Assembly (NCBI RefSeq): GCF_001712795.1
Contig: NZ_KV757671.1
Coordinates: 1-64,000 of the forward strand
From: Nostoc sp. KVJ20
GTDB taxonomy: Bacteria; Cyanobacteriota; Cyanobacteriia; Cyanobacteriales; Nostocaceae
Reading direction: 5' to 3'
Length of the DNA: 64,000 nucleotides
The notes under the pieces are model-generated. The model ran no database searches and had not been told where the DNA came from. It saw nothing but the letters and a program-made list of their open reading frames with translations. Both the position numbers and the translations under genes were made by a program. Each line of letters starts with the position of its first letter. The first letter of the stretch is position 1. This document shows positions 17,158 through 27,583 of the stretch, piece by piece.

Positions 17158-20100
17158 CTACAAACTTTTACTTAATGATGTTATCGCCTTCACCAATTCT
17201 TCTGGATCTACAGGCTTAGAAATATGCTTTTGAAATCCGACAGCGATCGCTTGCTGATGATCCATCTCACCAGCATAAGCAGTTAAAGCGATCGCTGGAA
17301 TAGTCCCACCTTTCTCTGGTTCCAGACTCCTGATCTGTTGCATCAGCATATAACCGTCCATTTCTGGCATCCCAATATCGCTGACAATTATATTTGGCTG
17401 GGATTGACTCAGTGAATTTAAAGCTTCAATGGCTGAGGCGACAACCGTAACAGTTGCACCATACTGCTCCAGCATAAAGGGCAAAAACTCTCGCATATCT
17501 GCATCATCATCCACCACGAGAATCTCTAAACCAAACAGAGGTAAGGATTGAGCCGCCACAACTGCGGAATTATCTTTTGCATCCTTGATTCCCTTGCTTT
17601 CATTCTGTATGCATGGAAGTCTGACGGTGAAAGTCGCTCCTCTAGATTCCCCCAGACTTTCTGCTTGAACAGTTCCCCCGTGAAGTTCTACGAGATGATG
17701 AACGATCGCTAATCCTAAACCTAAACCGCCAAATTTTCGAGTTGTAGCACCATCAGCTTGACGGAAATAATCAAAAACATAAGGTAAGAACTCAGGTGCA
17801 ATTCCCTTCCCTGTATCAGTTACACGGATTTCTACCTGTGAGCCAACTTCCTCTAATTTAATTTTTACTTCTCCTCCAATAGGAGTAAATTTAATGGCAT
17901 TGGAAAGAATATTCCAAATTACTTGTTGCAATCGATTAGCATCACCTAAAACTTCCCCAACACCAGATTCAAGACTTCTGTGAATCTGGATAGATTTAGC
18001 CTCCGCTGACAAACGCACTGTCTCGATCGCAGCTTCAATCACTGATACCAAATTAATTCGGCCGAAGTTGAGAATAAGTTTACCTTGAAGGATGCGGGAG
18101 ACATCAAGCAAATCTTCAATTAATTGGGTTTGTAACTTGGCGTTGCGCTCAATGGTTTCGAGGGCGCGATCGCTTGTTGCTTGATCAAGCTTGCGACTCC
18201 GCATCAGTTTTGCCCAACCCAGAATCGGGTTAAGTGGTGTTCTCAATTCATGGGATAGCACCGCTAAAAATTCATCTTTGATGCGGTTTGCTGATTCAGC
18301 AGCGCTTCGTGCCGTTCGTTCGGCTTCGTAAAGATGGGAGCGAGCGATCGCTTGGGCGCATTGTTGGGCTACAGCCAAGAGAAACGCTTGATCTTCCTCA
18401 CTAAGTTGTTGAGGCTGGGTAAATCCCACACTTATACCTCCAACTGCCGAACCCTCTACCATTAATGGAATAGAAATCCAGGCTTTAAAGTCATATTGGG
18501 CATATATTTGGGATAAATGTGGGTAACGAGCAACCCGATTTTCTGTTGGTTCAGCCCAAATAGCTTTCCCAGTTCGCACTGCTTCTGCTAGAGGAGAAGG
18601 TGAATCGATGGCAAAATGACGCCAACTATCCACCAAATCTTGGTTATAACCAACCGCACGCACAATTTCCAGTTCAGTTTTACTTTCATTCACCAAGGCG
18701 ACGAGGGCAGAAGTGGCTCCCAAGGCAGCCATGCTCTGCTCTACAATTACTTCAGATACTTGGGCTGGTGTCAGTGATTCTGAAAGAGCAGCTGTGATGG
18801 ATTGGAGACGGGCAATGCGCTCTAGGGCTAATTCTGCCGTTTTTTGTGCTTGTTGCGCTTCTTGGTAAAGGCGGGCATTATCGATCGCGATCGCAGCTCG
18901 ATGGGCAACATCTTCCGCTAATGACAAGTCAGCCGTGCTGTAACGACGTTCTGATTCAGCAGTAAAAAAGGAAATTGCACCAAAAATTCTTTCACGTGCC
19001 ACCAAGGGCAAGATTATACATGACTTTAAACCAAGTTCACGCACAATTCTTAGATGTTCTGCGTCTAAGATGTATTTTAGTAAAGCCGCATCTGGAATTT
19101 CAGTTACCATTTCAGCAATTCCTGTACGCAGCACTTTAGGCACACCTTGAGGTTCATCCAACTTTCTGGGATAACGTTGATAAAGTTCCCAACCGAGTTT
19201 TACTTTCTCTGGATCTCGGTGAGCAACTGCTACCCGATTAATTGATTGATTATCTTGCAACAGATCAACGGCACACCAATCGGCCAAGTAAGGTACCACC
19301 AGGTTAGCCACACTTGCTAACGTACTTTCGTAATCAAGAGAAGAGGCGAGGGTTGCACTGACTTGAGCCAAAAACGTTGCTCTTTGCTGATCGGCTTCTG
19401 CTTCCTGTCGGGCGGTTTGCTCTTGAATTAGTTGGATACGTTTGGCTTCAGATTGTTTGCGATCCGTGATATCAAGCACAATACCACTCATGTGTGTGGC
19501 AATACCCGCATCTTCAAAAAAGGCTTTTCCCCGACAGGCTAAGTAACGAATACTGCCGTCATCCCAAATAATTCGATATTCTAAATCATGCTCCAAGCCT
19601 TCGTTAATCGCTTGACTTAAGGATTGAGCTAGGAATTCTCGATCATCTGGATGCAGACGAGCTAAAATCGCTTCAGAAGTGCCAGCAAAGGTTTCCGGCG
19701 TCAGCCCAAATAGTTGATAAATCTGCTCATCCCAGTCAAAGCGATCGCTGGCGATATCCCAACTCCAAACACCGATTTGAGCAGATTTTAACGCCAGGTT
19801 GAGTTGTGCTTGGCTATTTTCCAAACCTTGATAAAGACGAGCATTTTCTAGAGAAATAGCAATTTGAACCGTCAAAATTTCCAGTACAGAAAGTTTGTCC
19901 TGTGTAAAGGCACTGGAGATTAAATTATTTTCTAAATATAAAATCCCAAGTAATTTCGACTGACGGGCGATCGGCAAACAAAGTACAGATTTAGGTTGCT
20001 TTTGAATTATATAATCGTCTTTTGAAAACAGATTTTGCTCGGTGGCATTCTGCAAAATCACTATTTCTTGAGTGCGCTGAACATAATTCAGCATTGATTG

Positions 20101-23100
20101 AGGAATAACTTGTGAAATTTCACTCTCTAATACAAGTCGAGAAACATTGAGCTTTTCTGCTTGGTGATTAACCTTCGCTTCTACTTCAATCACCAGATTT
20201 TGCTCGTGTTCTAGCAATAAATAACCGATTTCTGCTCCTGCTTGCTCAACGACAATTTGCATTAATGTCTTCAACAACCGCGAAAAAACAATTTCACTAG
20301 ATATAGTTTGAGAGGCTTTAACTATTGACAAAAAGTCTAAATGCTCACCTGTGGTAATAAACGTTCCATTAGAGACAAGCTGTTGTTGTGGCAATAGTTG
20401 AGGATAGGATTCTTCTAAGTGCTTGACTTTAGCAAATGCCTGCCAACGCATATAAGTATTTTTAGCTACTTCTAAGTATGTTTTGGCAATTAATTCAAAC
20501 TCTCGCTCAAAGTAAAAGTTAGCAGCTAGCTCATTAGCTAAAGCTTCATATTGTATAAATCCCTGCTCACGGGCTGAAGTAATTGATTGCTCATACAGGC
20601 GCATTGCTTCCAAATCCCGACCTTCAATTCGAGCTATTTCAGCAGCTACTAATTGAGATTTATGTAAAAAGTTTTCAGGGCCGTGTTTAGCCCAATATTG
20701 CAATTGTTGCTGATGTGATTCTAGGGTTTGTAAAAACAGCTTTTGCTCTTGAGAAGAGACTGTTGGATAAAGAGCCGTTAGACTTAATGAGTAATATAAA
20801 ACATAATCTGTTTCAATTGGTAATGCCAGTGTCGTAACTGGAAAATTGGATAATTTTAAGGCACAATTAAGAGCCTCTATATACTGTCGATATGTAAAAA
20901 AGATAATTAATTTGATAATGTAATAAAAAATAATTCCACTAACAAACCCTGCATCTGTAATAATAGATAAAGCGCGTGACTCATCAAAACTATCATCACT
21001 TAGAGTCAGATTTTGGTGAGTTAGTCCGCGCAGATTCATCAGTAGCATCTGCTGTAGTCTGATTGTCTGATAGACAGCCTCATGTTTAGACTGATGGGCA
21101 AATGCGGTGTATTTTTCTAGAGATTTGTATGTCTCTGAAAGTGGATAGCCTAACTGGATAATTTGCCACGCTCCTTGATAACCGTTGTAGTTTGCCATCG
21201 TCACATCACCTGCTTCTACACAGCCAATAAATCCCCGCTCTAAAAAGGGAATATCGGTGGCAATATGGTTACACCAAACGTTAATATGACTTCCATGAAT
21301 ATGTAGAACAACTCCTCTAAGTTTCAAATCATTTAACTTTTCATTCAATTGAATCGTCATCTCAGAAAATGCGTAGCCTGTAGGAATATCATGGAAGATA
21401 GAAACCAACAACATCGCATACATGCTGTAAGCAAAACAGGAGTCTTCTGTATTACCAAACTTGAGTGAGTAGTTAACAGCTTTGAGTACAACTAAAGGAA
21501 AAATATCAGGTCTACCGAGATAAGTAGGTGGCCCCAAAGTTGTCAACAAACTAATTACTGTTTGAATATTGGGGTCTTGAATTAATGGAGCATCAATTAA
21601 ATCAGAAATCTGTCTCTTATCTAGATTGGTTAATACCTGTTTTTTTTCAACTGCGATCGCACCTTGAATTTGCTCATTTGAATCAGGAAATATCACACCA
21701 AAAATTTTTAAAGCTGCTAATCCTAATATCAATGCCTCTTCATACCTACCTGCAACTTGGTAGAGTCTGATTTGCAGTATATAAATATTGGCTTTTTCAA
21801 TATATGATTCCGCTTTACTAAATAGTAGTTCAAATAATTTTTCCGCTTGTTCTAAATTGCCTGTTAAGAATTCACATTCAGCTAATTCTCTAAATAAAAT
21901 AAACGTTTGTTCATATTGTTCTATCCAGGCATTCTCATCTAAAAGATGCATGGCAACACTAAAAAACTTTTTAGCAGGAGTATAGGCTGTAGATGCTTTT
22001 GCTTTCTTTCCAGCAATTAAATTCAATCGTACTAATTCATCTTTTTCTTTCTGTTGAATAATTATATCCACCGCGAGATTGAGTTGATTGACCAAATCAA
22101 AAATTTGCTCATTCACTTGTTCATAACTAGCATTCTTCAGCAAAAGCTGCCCAATCTTCAGATGCACTGCCGACTTTGATTCATCAGCAATTAGGGCATA
22201 AGCCGCTTGTTGAACTCTGTCATGGTAGAAACGATAGTTTTTTTGGGTACTTTCATCTGACTCTATAGGGATAATTAATCCTCTTAAAATTGCTTCAACA
22301 AGTGCATCTGCTGTTTTTTCAATAGATTGTTCTCCAACAAGTGCTAAAACTTCTAAATCAAAGCGATTACCAATACAAGAGGCTAACTTCAGCACTTGTT
22401 GAGTCGCAAGTGGAAGTTTTTGCATCCGCCCAATCATGAGATTGACAATATTATCTGTAATACCTTGGGCTTCAATTTCAGATAGATTCCATTGCCAAAC
22501 ACCATCTTGATGATTAAAGTTCAGCAGATTTTCTTGATGTAATATTTTGAGAAATTCATTGACAAAGAAAGGATTTCCGTCAGTTTTTCGGATAATTAAT
22601 TGAGCAAGAGTTTCTACTTTTTCTGCTGAACTATGTAAGGTATCAGCAATTAACTGATTGACATAGATAGGATTCAACGGTGTCAGCAGAATTTCAGTCG
22701 TTCTTGCTCCATACTGGCGAACCTTCTCTATCATCAAATTGAAGGGATGTAGAACATCAATTTCATTATCTCGATACGCCAAAATGAAGCAGAGATACTG
22801 GATACTAGAGCCAGTGATAATAGTTTGAATTAAATTCAAAGTAGCGGTGTCCGCCCACTGCATATCATCTAAAAAAACAGTGAGTGGATGCTCTTTTTGA
22901 GCAAAGATGCTGATGAATTTCTGAAACACCAAGTTGAATCTATTTTTAGATTCGGCAGGCCCCAACTCTGGTATATGAGGCTGTTTTCCAACGATTAGTT
23001 CAACTTCTGGAATTACATCTGTGATTAGTTTGCCATTGTTCCCTAATGCTGCTTGTATTTGCTTTTTCCAGGTAGCAAGTTTATCTTCTGGTTCAGTTAA

Positions 23101-24243
23101 AATTTGTCGAGCTAATGTTTGAAAAGCTTGAACAATTGTAGAATAAGGAATATCTCGTTTATACTGATCAAACTTACCAGAGATAAAAACCCCGCGTTCC
23201 CTAACAATGGGCTTGTGAATCTCCTTCACAAGAGTTGATTTACCAACGCCAGCATAACCAGAAACGAACACTATTTCTGGTTTTCCTTGGCTAACAACTC
23301 GCTCAAATGCTTGTAAAAGCTTGGCAATCTCTAGTTCTCGCCCATACAATTTTTGAGGAATTTGAAAGCGCTCTGAGATATCTTGTTCACCCAAAACAAA
23401 GGATTGAATTTGTCCAGTTGTCTCCAATTGCTTTAAGCATTTTTCCAAATCAAGTTGTAAACCTAAAGCACTCTGATACCTCTGTTCTGCAACCTTCGAC
23501 AGCAATTTCATGATGATGTCACAAAGTATTTGAGGAATATCAGAGTTTAGCTTTTTCGGAGATAGTGGAGATTTGGCAATATGACAATGCACCCACTCTA
23601 AGGGGTCTTTGCCTTGAAATGGTAGCTGACCTGTGAGCATCTCATAAAAGGTAACTCCCAGCGAATACAAATCGCTGCGATGGTCAATTCCTCGATTCAT
23701 CCGCCCAGTTTGCTCAGGTGATAAATAAGGTAAACTGCCTTCAATGCAACTGGAACTGCTAACTATTTGCTGCTGGTAGGGAATGAAGGCAGCAATTCCA
23801 AAATCGGAAATTTTTACCTGATTAGTTTCGAGGTTAATTAAAATGTTTTGCGGCTTAATATCCTTGTGGACAATTTGATGAGTGTGAATTTGTGCGAGTT
23901 TGCTAGTGATTTCAATAGCAATCTTCAGAAACGGAACAGGCTGTTGAAATTGGTTTATGAACTGGTCGAGCGATCGCGCCTCAAAATCCTCCATAATTAA
24001 ATAAGGGATTCCCTGGTGCATCTCTAAGGCGTAAGCTTTGACTGCTGCTGTGGTGTTTAACCTTTGAGCGATCGCATATTCGTGTTTGAGTTGTTCAATA
24101 TTATTGGGTGTACACTGTTCTGGACGTAGCCCTTTGATAATTACCGGACACTGATCTTTAACCTTAATTCCCCGGTATATGACTGCTTTTACCCCTGCTT
24201 TTAACAAAGTGACAATTTTAAATCCGGGTAATGCAATCATCAT
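17158..24243 (-). CDS. Giant Ser/Thr-kinase / AAA-ATPase / GAF-PAS-GAF-GAF / histidine kinase / receiver hybrid
   Basis: 2361 residues. N to C: a Ser/Thr kinase domain (1-~275) with Lys37 in PVIIKGL, HKDIKPQN near 126 and SDFG near 147; a predicted STAND/AAA ATPase with P-loop GYAGVGKSTL near 333 and Walker B-like LTVFLDDMQWAD; a long helical TPR-like region (~700-1290); a GAF (~1310-1465); a PAS/PAC (~1490-1600); two more GAFs (~1620-1790, ~1820-1965); a HisKA with SHELRTPLNP, His near 1998; a HATPase_c with NAIKFTP and GLGLAI; and a receiver with DDDAD near 2243 and phospho-Asp in SDIGMPEMDG near 2286. The kinase has G-AGVKAVIY rather than a canonical glycine loop. No membrane span is seen, so it is cytosolic. 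Such multi-kinases are common in filamentous cyanobacteria; stimulus and output are unknown. It is monocistronic. Confidence 0.93.
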   Translation of the reverse strand: MMIALPGFKIVTLLKAGVKAVIYRGIKVKDQCPVIIKGLRPEQCTPNNIEQLKHEYAIAQRLNTTAAVKAYALEMHQGIPYLIMEDFEARSLDQFINQFQQPVPFLKIAIEITSKLAQIHTHQIVHKDIKPQNILINLETNQVKISDFGIAAFIPYQQQIVSSSSCIEGSLPYLSPEQTGRMNRGIDHRSDLYSLGVTFYEMLTGQLPFQGKDPLEWVHCHIAKSPLSPKKLNSDIPQILCDIIMKLLSKVAEQRYQSALGLQLDLEKCLKQLETTGQIQSFVLGEQDISERFQIPQKLYGRELEIAKLLQAFERVVSQGKPEIVFVSGYAGVGKSTLVKEIHKPIVRERGVFISGKFDQYKRDIPYSTIVQAFQTLARQILTEPEDKLATWKKQIQAALGNNGKLITDVIPEVELIVGKQPHIPELGPAESKNRFNLVFQKFISIFAQKEHPLTVFLDDMQWADTATLNLIQTIITGSSIQYLCFILAYRDNEIDVLHPFNLMIEKVRQYGARTTEILLTPLNPIYVNQLIADTLHSSAEKVETLAQLIIRKTDGNPFFVNEFLKILHQENLLNFNHQDGVWQWNLSEIEAQGITDNIVNLMIGRMQKLPLATQQVLKLASCIGNRFDLEVLALVGEQSIEKTADALVEAILRGLIIPIESDESTQKNYRFYHDRVQQAAYALIADESKSAVHLKIGQLLLKNASYEQVNEQIFDLVNQLNLAVDIIIQQKEKDELVRLNLIAGKKAKASTAYTPAKKFFSVAMHLLDENAWIEQYEQTFILFRELAECEFLTGNLEQAEKLFELLFSKAESYIEKANIYILQIRLYQVAGRYEEALILGLAALKIFGVIFPDSNEQIQGAIAVEKKQVLTNLDKRQISDLIDAPLIQDPNIQTVISLLTTLGPPTYLGRPDIFPLVVLKAVNYSLKFGNTEDSCFAYSMYAMLLVSIFHDIPTGYAFSEMTIQLNEKLNDLKLRGVVLHIHGSHINVWCNHIATDIPFLERGFIGCVEAGDVTMANYNGYQGAWQIIQLGYPLSETYKSLEKYTAFAHQSKHEAVYQTIRLQQMLLMNLRGLTHQNLTLSDDSFDESRALSIITDAGFVSGIIFYYIIKLIIFFTYRQYIEALNCALKLSNFPVTTLALPIETDYVLYYSLSLTALYPTVSSQEQKLFLQTLESHQQQLQYWAKHGPENFLHKSQLVAAEIARIEGRDLEAMRLYEQSITSAREQGFIQYEALANELAANFYFEREFELIAKTYLEVAKNTYMRWQAFAKVKHLEESYPQLLPQQQLVSNGTFITTGEHLDFLSIVKASQTISSEIVFSRLLKTLMQIVVEQAGAEIGYLLLEHEQNLVIEVEAKVNHQAEKLNVSRLVLESEISQVIPQSMLNYVQRTQEIVILQNATEQNLFSKDDYIIQKQPKSVLCLPIARQSKLLGILYLENNLISSAFTQDKLSVLEILTVQIAISLENARLYQGLENSQAQLNLALKSAQIGVWSWDIASDRFDWDEQIYQLFGLTPETFAGTSEAILARLHPDDREFLAQSLSQAINEGLEHDLEYRIIWDDGSIRYLACRGKAFFEDAGIATHMSGIVLDITDRKQSEAKRIQLIQEQTARQEAEADQQRATFLAQVSATLASSLDYESTLASVANLVVPYLADWCAVDLLQDNQSINRVAVAHRDPEKVKLGWELYQRYPRKLDEPQGVPKVLRTGIAEMVTEIPDAALLKYILDAEHLRIVRELGLKSCIILPLVARERIFGAISFFTAESERRYSTADLSLAEDVAHRAAIAIDNARLYQEAQQAQKTAELALERIARLQSITAALSESLTPAQVSEVIVEQSMAALGATSALVALVNESKTELEIVRAVGYNQDLVDSWRHFAIDSPSPLAEAVRTGKAIWAEPTENRVARYPHLSQIYAQYDFKAWISIPLMVEGSAVGGISVGFTQPQQLSEEDQAFLLAVAQQCAQAIARSHLYEAERTARSAAESANRIKDEFLAVLSHELRTPLNPILGWAKLMRSRKLDQATSDRALETIERNAKLQTQLIEDLLDVSRILQGKLILNFGRINLVSVIEAAIETVRLSAEAKSIQIHRSLESGVGEVLGDANRLQQVIWNILSNAIKFTPIGGEVKIKLEEVGSQVEIRVTDTGKGIAPEFLPYVFDYFRQADGATTRKFGGLGLGLAIVHHLVELHGGTVQAESLGESRGATFTVRLPCIQNESKGIKDAKDNSAVVAAQSLPLFGLEILVVDDDADMREFLPFMLEQYGATVTVVASAIEALNSLSQSQPNIIVSDIGMPEMDGYMLMQQIRSLEPEKGGTIPAIALTAYAGEMDHQQAIAVGFQKHISKPVDPEELVKAITSLSKSL

Positions 24244-24427
24244 GCCAAATACTCCAGCCCTGCTTCTTCAGGGATAATCCGAGCTTAATTATTGTATTTT
24301 AGATACATTTCCTTGGGCAGATGAAATTTAGATGATGTCAGGTTCGGATAATCACTTCTGCTGACTCAAAAAGCAAAAATAGGCTAAAATTCAAGCAGAG
24401 TAAGCATTTCCCGCTCAGAGACTCCCC

Positions 24428-25168
24428 ATGTTTGATAACCTGCAAACCCAAATTTACCAATTAGAACAATTTGCCAACAGCCTCGTTTCTAACCAACTGA
24501 CACACCTTAGCATGGTGAGTGTTGGTATCATCTTTGCCGCTGGCTTGCTCACCAGTCTCACACCCTGTATGCTTTCTATGCTGCCAATTACCATTGGTTA
24601 CATCGGCGGTTATGAAGCCAAAAGCCGCTTACAAGCAGCTGCCCAATCAACTTGGTTTGCTTTCGGATTAGCAACGACATTGGCAGGATTGGGAATTATA
24701 GCAGGTTTAGTAGGAAAAGTCTATGGTCAAGTGGGAATTGGTTTGCCGATTATCGTCAGCATTATCGCCATTCTCATGGGGCTGAACTTATTAGAAGCAC
24801 TACCTCTACAATTTCCATCCTTGAATGAAACCAATTGGATTTCGCCAGATTTGCCAGCCGGATTGCGTTCCTATTTGCTGGGACTGACTTTCGGTTTAGT
24901 GGCATCCCCTTGTAGCACGCCTGTTTTAGCCAGCTTGTTAAGTTGGATTGCTAGTACACAAGACTTAATTTTAGGCGCTGTTTTGCTAATTTCTTATACA
25001 GCCGGTTATGTAGCACCGTTGATTTTGGCGGGTACTTTTACAGCTTCAATTAAAAAATTACTGGAATTGCGTCGCTGGTCTGGTTGGATTAACCCAGTTA
25101 GTGGGGCACTATTGGTAGGATTCGGTGTATTTTCCTTAATTTCTCGGATTCCCCTCGGCAGTTTTTAA
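24428..25168 (+). CDS. ccdA: Thiol:disulfide interchange protein CcdA (cytochrome c biogenesis)
   Basis: The 246-residue membrane protein has about six hydrophobic spans. The two CcdA/DsbD-type reactive-cysteine loops are LTPCMLSMLPITIGY near residues 50-65 and ASPCSTPVLASLL near 160-172. CcdA passes electrons from stromal/cytoplasmic thioredoxin across the membrane to keep apocytochrome c haem-binding cysteines reduced in the lumen. It is followed after 29 bases by ccs1, the other half of system II cytochrome c assembly, so they form an operon. The ~35-residue N-terminal extension before the first span is normal for cyanobacterial CcdA. The start is ATG 24428. Confidence 0.93.
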   Translation: MFDNLQTQIYQLEQFANSLVSNQLTHLSMVSVGIIFAAGLLTSLTPCMLSMLPITIGYIGGYEAKSRLQAAAQSTWFAFGLATTLAGLGIIAGLVGKVYGQVGIGLPIIVSIIAILMGLNLLEALPLQFPSLNETNWISPDLPAGLRSYLLGLTFGLVASPCSTPVLASLLSWIASTQDLILGAVLLISYTAGYVAPLILAGTFTASIKKLLELRRWSGWINPVSGALLVGFGVFSLISRIPLGSF

Positions 25169-25197
25169 TATCAATGCTTTGTTAGCTTTTACACATA

Positions 25198-26598
25198 ATG
25201 ACTTTAGAAGATTCAGCGTCCAAAGAATTAAAATGGTGGGCGATACCTGGGAAGTTCTTACGCCAAGAGCTTTTGCCTGTACTGACCAACTTACGACTAG
25301 CGATCGCACTACTGCTATTGATTGCCATCTTTAGCTCCACTGGTACTGTAATCGAGCAAGGTCAATCACCCGCATTTTACCAAGCCAACTACCCAGAACA
25401 TCCAGCTTTATTTGGTTTCCTAACTTGGAAGGTAATTCAGGTAGTCGGATTAGACCATGTGTATCGTACCTGGTGGTTTCTGGCATTACTCATTTTATTT
25501 GGCACTAGCTTAACTGCTTGTTCATTTACCCGTCAGTTACCAGCCTTAAAAGCTGCCCAGCGCTGGAAATATTACGAAGAACCACGGCAATTTCAAAAGT
25601 TAGCTTTGAGTGCAGAACTAGATACTGGTTCCCTAGATTCCTTAAACCAGATATTACAGAAACACCGCTATAAAATTTTTCCAGATCCAGAAAAAGCAAA
25701 TCTCCTCTACGCCCGCAAGGGAATAGTTGGACGCATCGGCCCAATTATCGTTCATATTGGCATCGTCGCTATTTTGCTAGGGGGAATTTGGGGGGCGATG
25801 ACTGGGTTTCTGGCTCAAGAAATGGTTGCCAGTGGCGATACATTTAAAGTGACAAATATTGTCGATGCTGGCCCTTTAGCAGCAGCCCAAGTCCCTAAAG
25901 ATTGGTCTGTGCGCGTCAATCGTTTTTGGATTGACTACACTCCATCTGGCGGCATTGATCAATTTTATTCAGATATGTCTGTCTTGGATAATCAGGGAAA
26001 GGAAGTTGACCATAAGAAAATTTTTGTCAACGAACCTCTGCGCTATCATGGCGTAACTTTCTATCAAACTGATTGGGGAATTGCAGGTGTTCGCGTCCAA
26101 TTTAACAACAGCCCCGTTTTTCAGCTACCGATGGCGCAATTGAACACCAACGGTAACGGGCGCATTTGGGGAACCTGGGTTCCAACTAAACCGGATTTGA
26201 GTGAGGGTGTCTCTCTGTTAGCGAAAGACTTGCAAGGAATGGTATTAATTTATGATGCCACTGGCAAACTCGTTGATACAGTCCGTACTGGGATGTTCAC
26301 CGAAATCAATGGCGTGAAGCTGAAAATTCTGGATGTCATTGGTAGCACTGGCTTACAAATTAAAGCCGATCCAGGCATCCCAATTGTTTACACAGGGTTT
26401 GGTTTGCTAATGCTGGGTGTGGTGATGAGTTACTTTTCCCACTCGCAAATATGGGCATTACAAAAAGGCGATCGCTTATATGTTGGTGGCAAAACTAATC
26501 GCGCCCAAGTTGCTTTTGAACAAGAAGTTTTAGAAATTTTAGATCGCCTAAGTTCACAACCAAAAGGTGAGGAAAAAGAAACGGCGATTGAAGTTTAA
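25198..26598 (+). CDS. ccs1: Cytochrome c biogenesis protein Ccs1/ResB
   Basis: The 466-residue protein is the ResB/Ccs1 component of system II haem lyase, which with CcsA attaches haem to apocytochromes c6, f and c550 in the thylakoid lumen. It has three N-terminal membrane spans (LRLAIALLLLIAIFSSTG, WWFLALLILFGTSLTACSF, IGPIIVHIGIVAILLGGIWG), a large lumenal domain, and one C-terminal span (IVYTGFGLLMLGVVMSYFSH). The conserved CSFTRQLPALK follows span two, and VHIG and YFSH hold likely haem-relay histidines. It is co-transcribed with ccdA; ccsA is not in the window. The start is ATG 25198. Confidence 0.93.
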   Translation: MTLEDSASKELKWWAIPGKFLRQELLPVLTNLRLAIALLLLIAIFSSTGTVIEQGQSPAFYQANYPEHPALFGFLTWKVIQVVGLDHVYRTWWFLALLILFGTSLTACSFTRQLPALKAAQRWKYYEEPRQFQKLALSAELDTGSLDSLNQILQKHRYKIFPDPEKANLLYARKGIVGRIGPIIVHIGIVAILLGGIWGAMTGFLAQEMVASGDTFKVTNIVDAGPLAAAQVPKDWSVRVNRFWIDYTPSGGIDQFYSDMSVLDNQGKEVDHKKIFVNEPLRYHGVTFYQTDWGIAGVRVQFNNSPVFQLPMAQLNTNGNGRIWGTWVPTKPDLSEGVSLLAKDLQGMVLIYDATGKLVDTVRTGMFTEINGVKLKILDVIGSTGLQIKADPGIPIVYTGFGLLMLGVVMSYFSHSQIWALQKGDRLYVGGKTNRAQVAFEQEVLEILDRLSSQPKGEEKETAIEV

Positions 26599-26670
26599 AA
26601 GTAGAGGAACGCAAAGTAATCCTCCGCGTTCCTCTGCGATTTCCTCCGCGTCCCTTTGCGTTTAAAACTT
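26599..26670. repeat. Convergent-gene spacer repeat (CTTTGCGT/CCTCTGCG type)
   Basis: The spacer between convergent ccs1 and queF consists of GAGGAACGCAAAG ... CTCCGCGTTCCTCTGCG ... CCCTTTGCGTTT, an inverted, partly repeated sequence. It resembles a dispersed cyanobacterial repeat and could act as a bidirectional transcript end. Confidence 0.6.
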
Positions 26671-26673
26671 ACC

Positions 26674-27087
26674 TTACTTTTGGTGACGTACTTCAACCAC
26701 AGTATGTACATTACCGCGAGGTGTAAAATCCGCTTTCACAGTGACTTCCAACGGATCACAAGCAGCTACAAAATCATCCAAAATTTGATTAGCAGACTCT
26801 TCGTGGGAAATATAGCGATCGCGGTAACTATTAATATAAAGTTTGAGTGCCTTCAATTCCACTACCCGTTCATCAGGTACATAGCTAACGTAAATTGTCG
26901 CAAAGTCAGGATAACCGGAAAACGGACATTTACAGGTAAATTCCGGCAAAGTAATGTTAATGTCATATCGTCTGCCCACACGCGGATTCGGAAAAGTAAT
27001 TAGTTTACCTTCCGCAATGTCGCGTTCGCCATACTTCATTTCTTGGCTTGCCTGAGATGCACTTTCAGATAATTTATCGGTTGTCAT
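26674..27087 (-). CDS. queF: NADPH-dependent 7-cyano-7-deazaguanine reductase (QueF)
   Basis: QueF reduces preQ0 to preQ1, the base that tRNA-guanine transglycosylase inserts into tRNA on the way to queuosine. The 137-residue protein is of the short (unimodular) class. It has the catalytic cysteine in FTCKCPFSGYPDFA, the QueF signature ELKALKLYINSYRD, the conserved SHEE, and TPRGNVHT near the end. The partner enzyme gene tgt is at 42408 in this window but not adjacent. The first ~15 residues (MTTDKLSESASQ) are a variable tail. The gene is followed downstream by the convergent ccs1 gene. Confidence 0.94.
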   Translation of the reverse strand: MTTDKLSESASQASQEMKYGERDIAEGKLITFPNPRVGRRYDINITLPEFTCKCPFSGYPDFATIYVSYVPDERVVELKALKLYINSYRDRYISHEESANQILDDFVAACDPLEVTVKADFTPRGNVHTVVEVRHQK

Positions 27088-27181
27088 TTGTCAGTTTTCA
27101 CTTGTCATTGGTTATTTTAGCCGTCTTTACACCCTTTTAGTAATTGTTATAGCTTGTTAACTCCTAACTCCTAACTCCCCC

Positions 27182-27583
27182 TCAATACTCTTCCTTCTGC
27201 CAATCTGGACAATTCTCATCTTCACAACCGTTGGGATGCATGGCACAAACTAACAAATTACCACCATAAACTTGACCGTGATAGTGAGTACAACCAATAC
27301 AAGCAGGATTTTTTTCGGCTGTGGGTTCAACTGAATAGGGAAAACCCGGATCTACATCTGCTACAATGTCTTCCAGTTCCCAGTAAGCCTCCAACATTGG
27401 TTCAGCCAAATCCTGTAAATACTGATCGACTTCAGTGAAAATGTTACTGTGTACTTGCTCAGTGACTTCTTCCGTTAACTCAAAAAATGCGTCTACCACT
27501 TCACCCATTCCCAGGAAGAAACGCTCTACTTCATCAGCCACCGTTTCAACGATTTCTACTAAATCTTTTTGCCACTGTTCCAT
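27182..27583 (-). CDS. Conserved-type cyanobacterial protein with C-terminal cysteine cluster
   Basis: The 133-residue protein is very acidic. A long amphipathic helical region (VEIVETVADEVERFFLGMGEVVDAFFELTEEV...) is followed by a C-terminal Cys-rich segment: NPACIGCTHYHGQVYGGN, CAMHPNGCEDENC. Five cysteines and two histidines could bind zinc or an iron-sulfur cluster. It has no signal peptide or membrane span. I recognise the pattern as one recurring in cyanobacteria but know no function. It lies between queF and the phasin-like gene, all leftward, with 94 bases to queF containing a CTAACTC heptamer array. The start is ATG 27583. Confidence 0.75.
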   Translation of the reverse strand: MEQWQKDLVEIVETVADEVERFFLGMGEVVDAFFELTEEVTEQVHSNIFTEVDQYLQDLAEPMLEAYWELEDIVADVDPGFPYSVEPTAEKNPACIGCTHYHGQVYGGNLLVCAMHPNGCEDENCPDWQKEEY

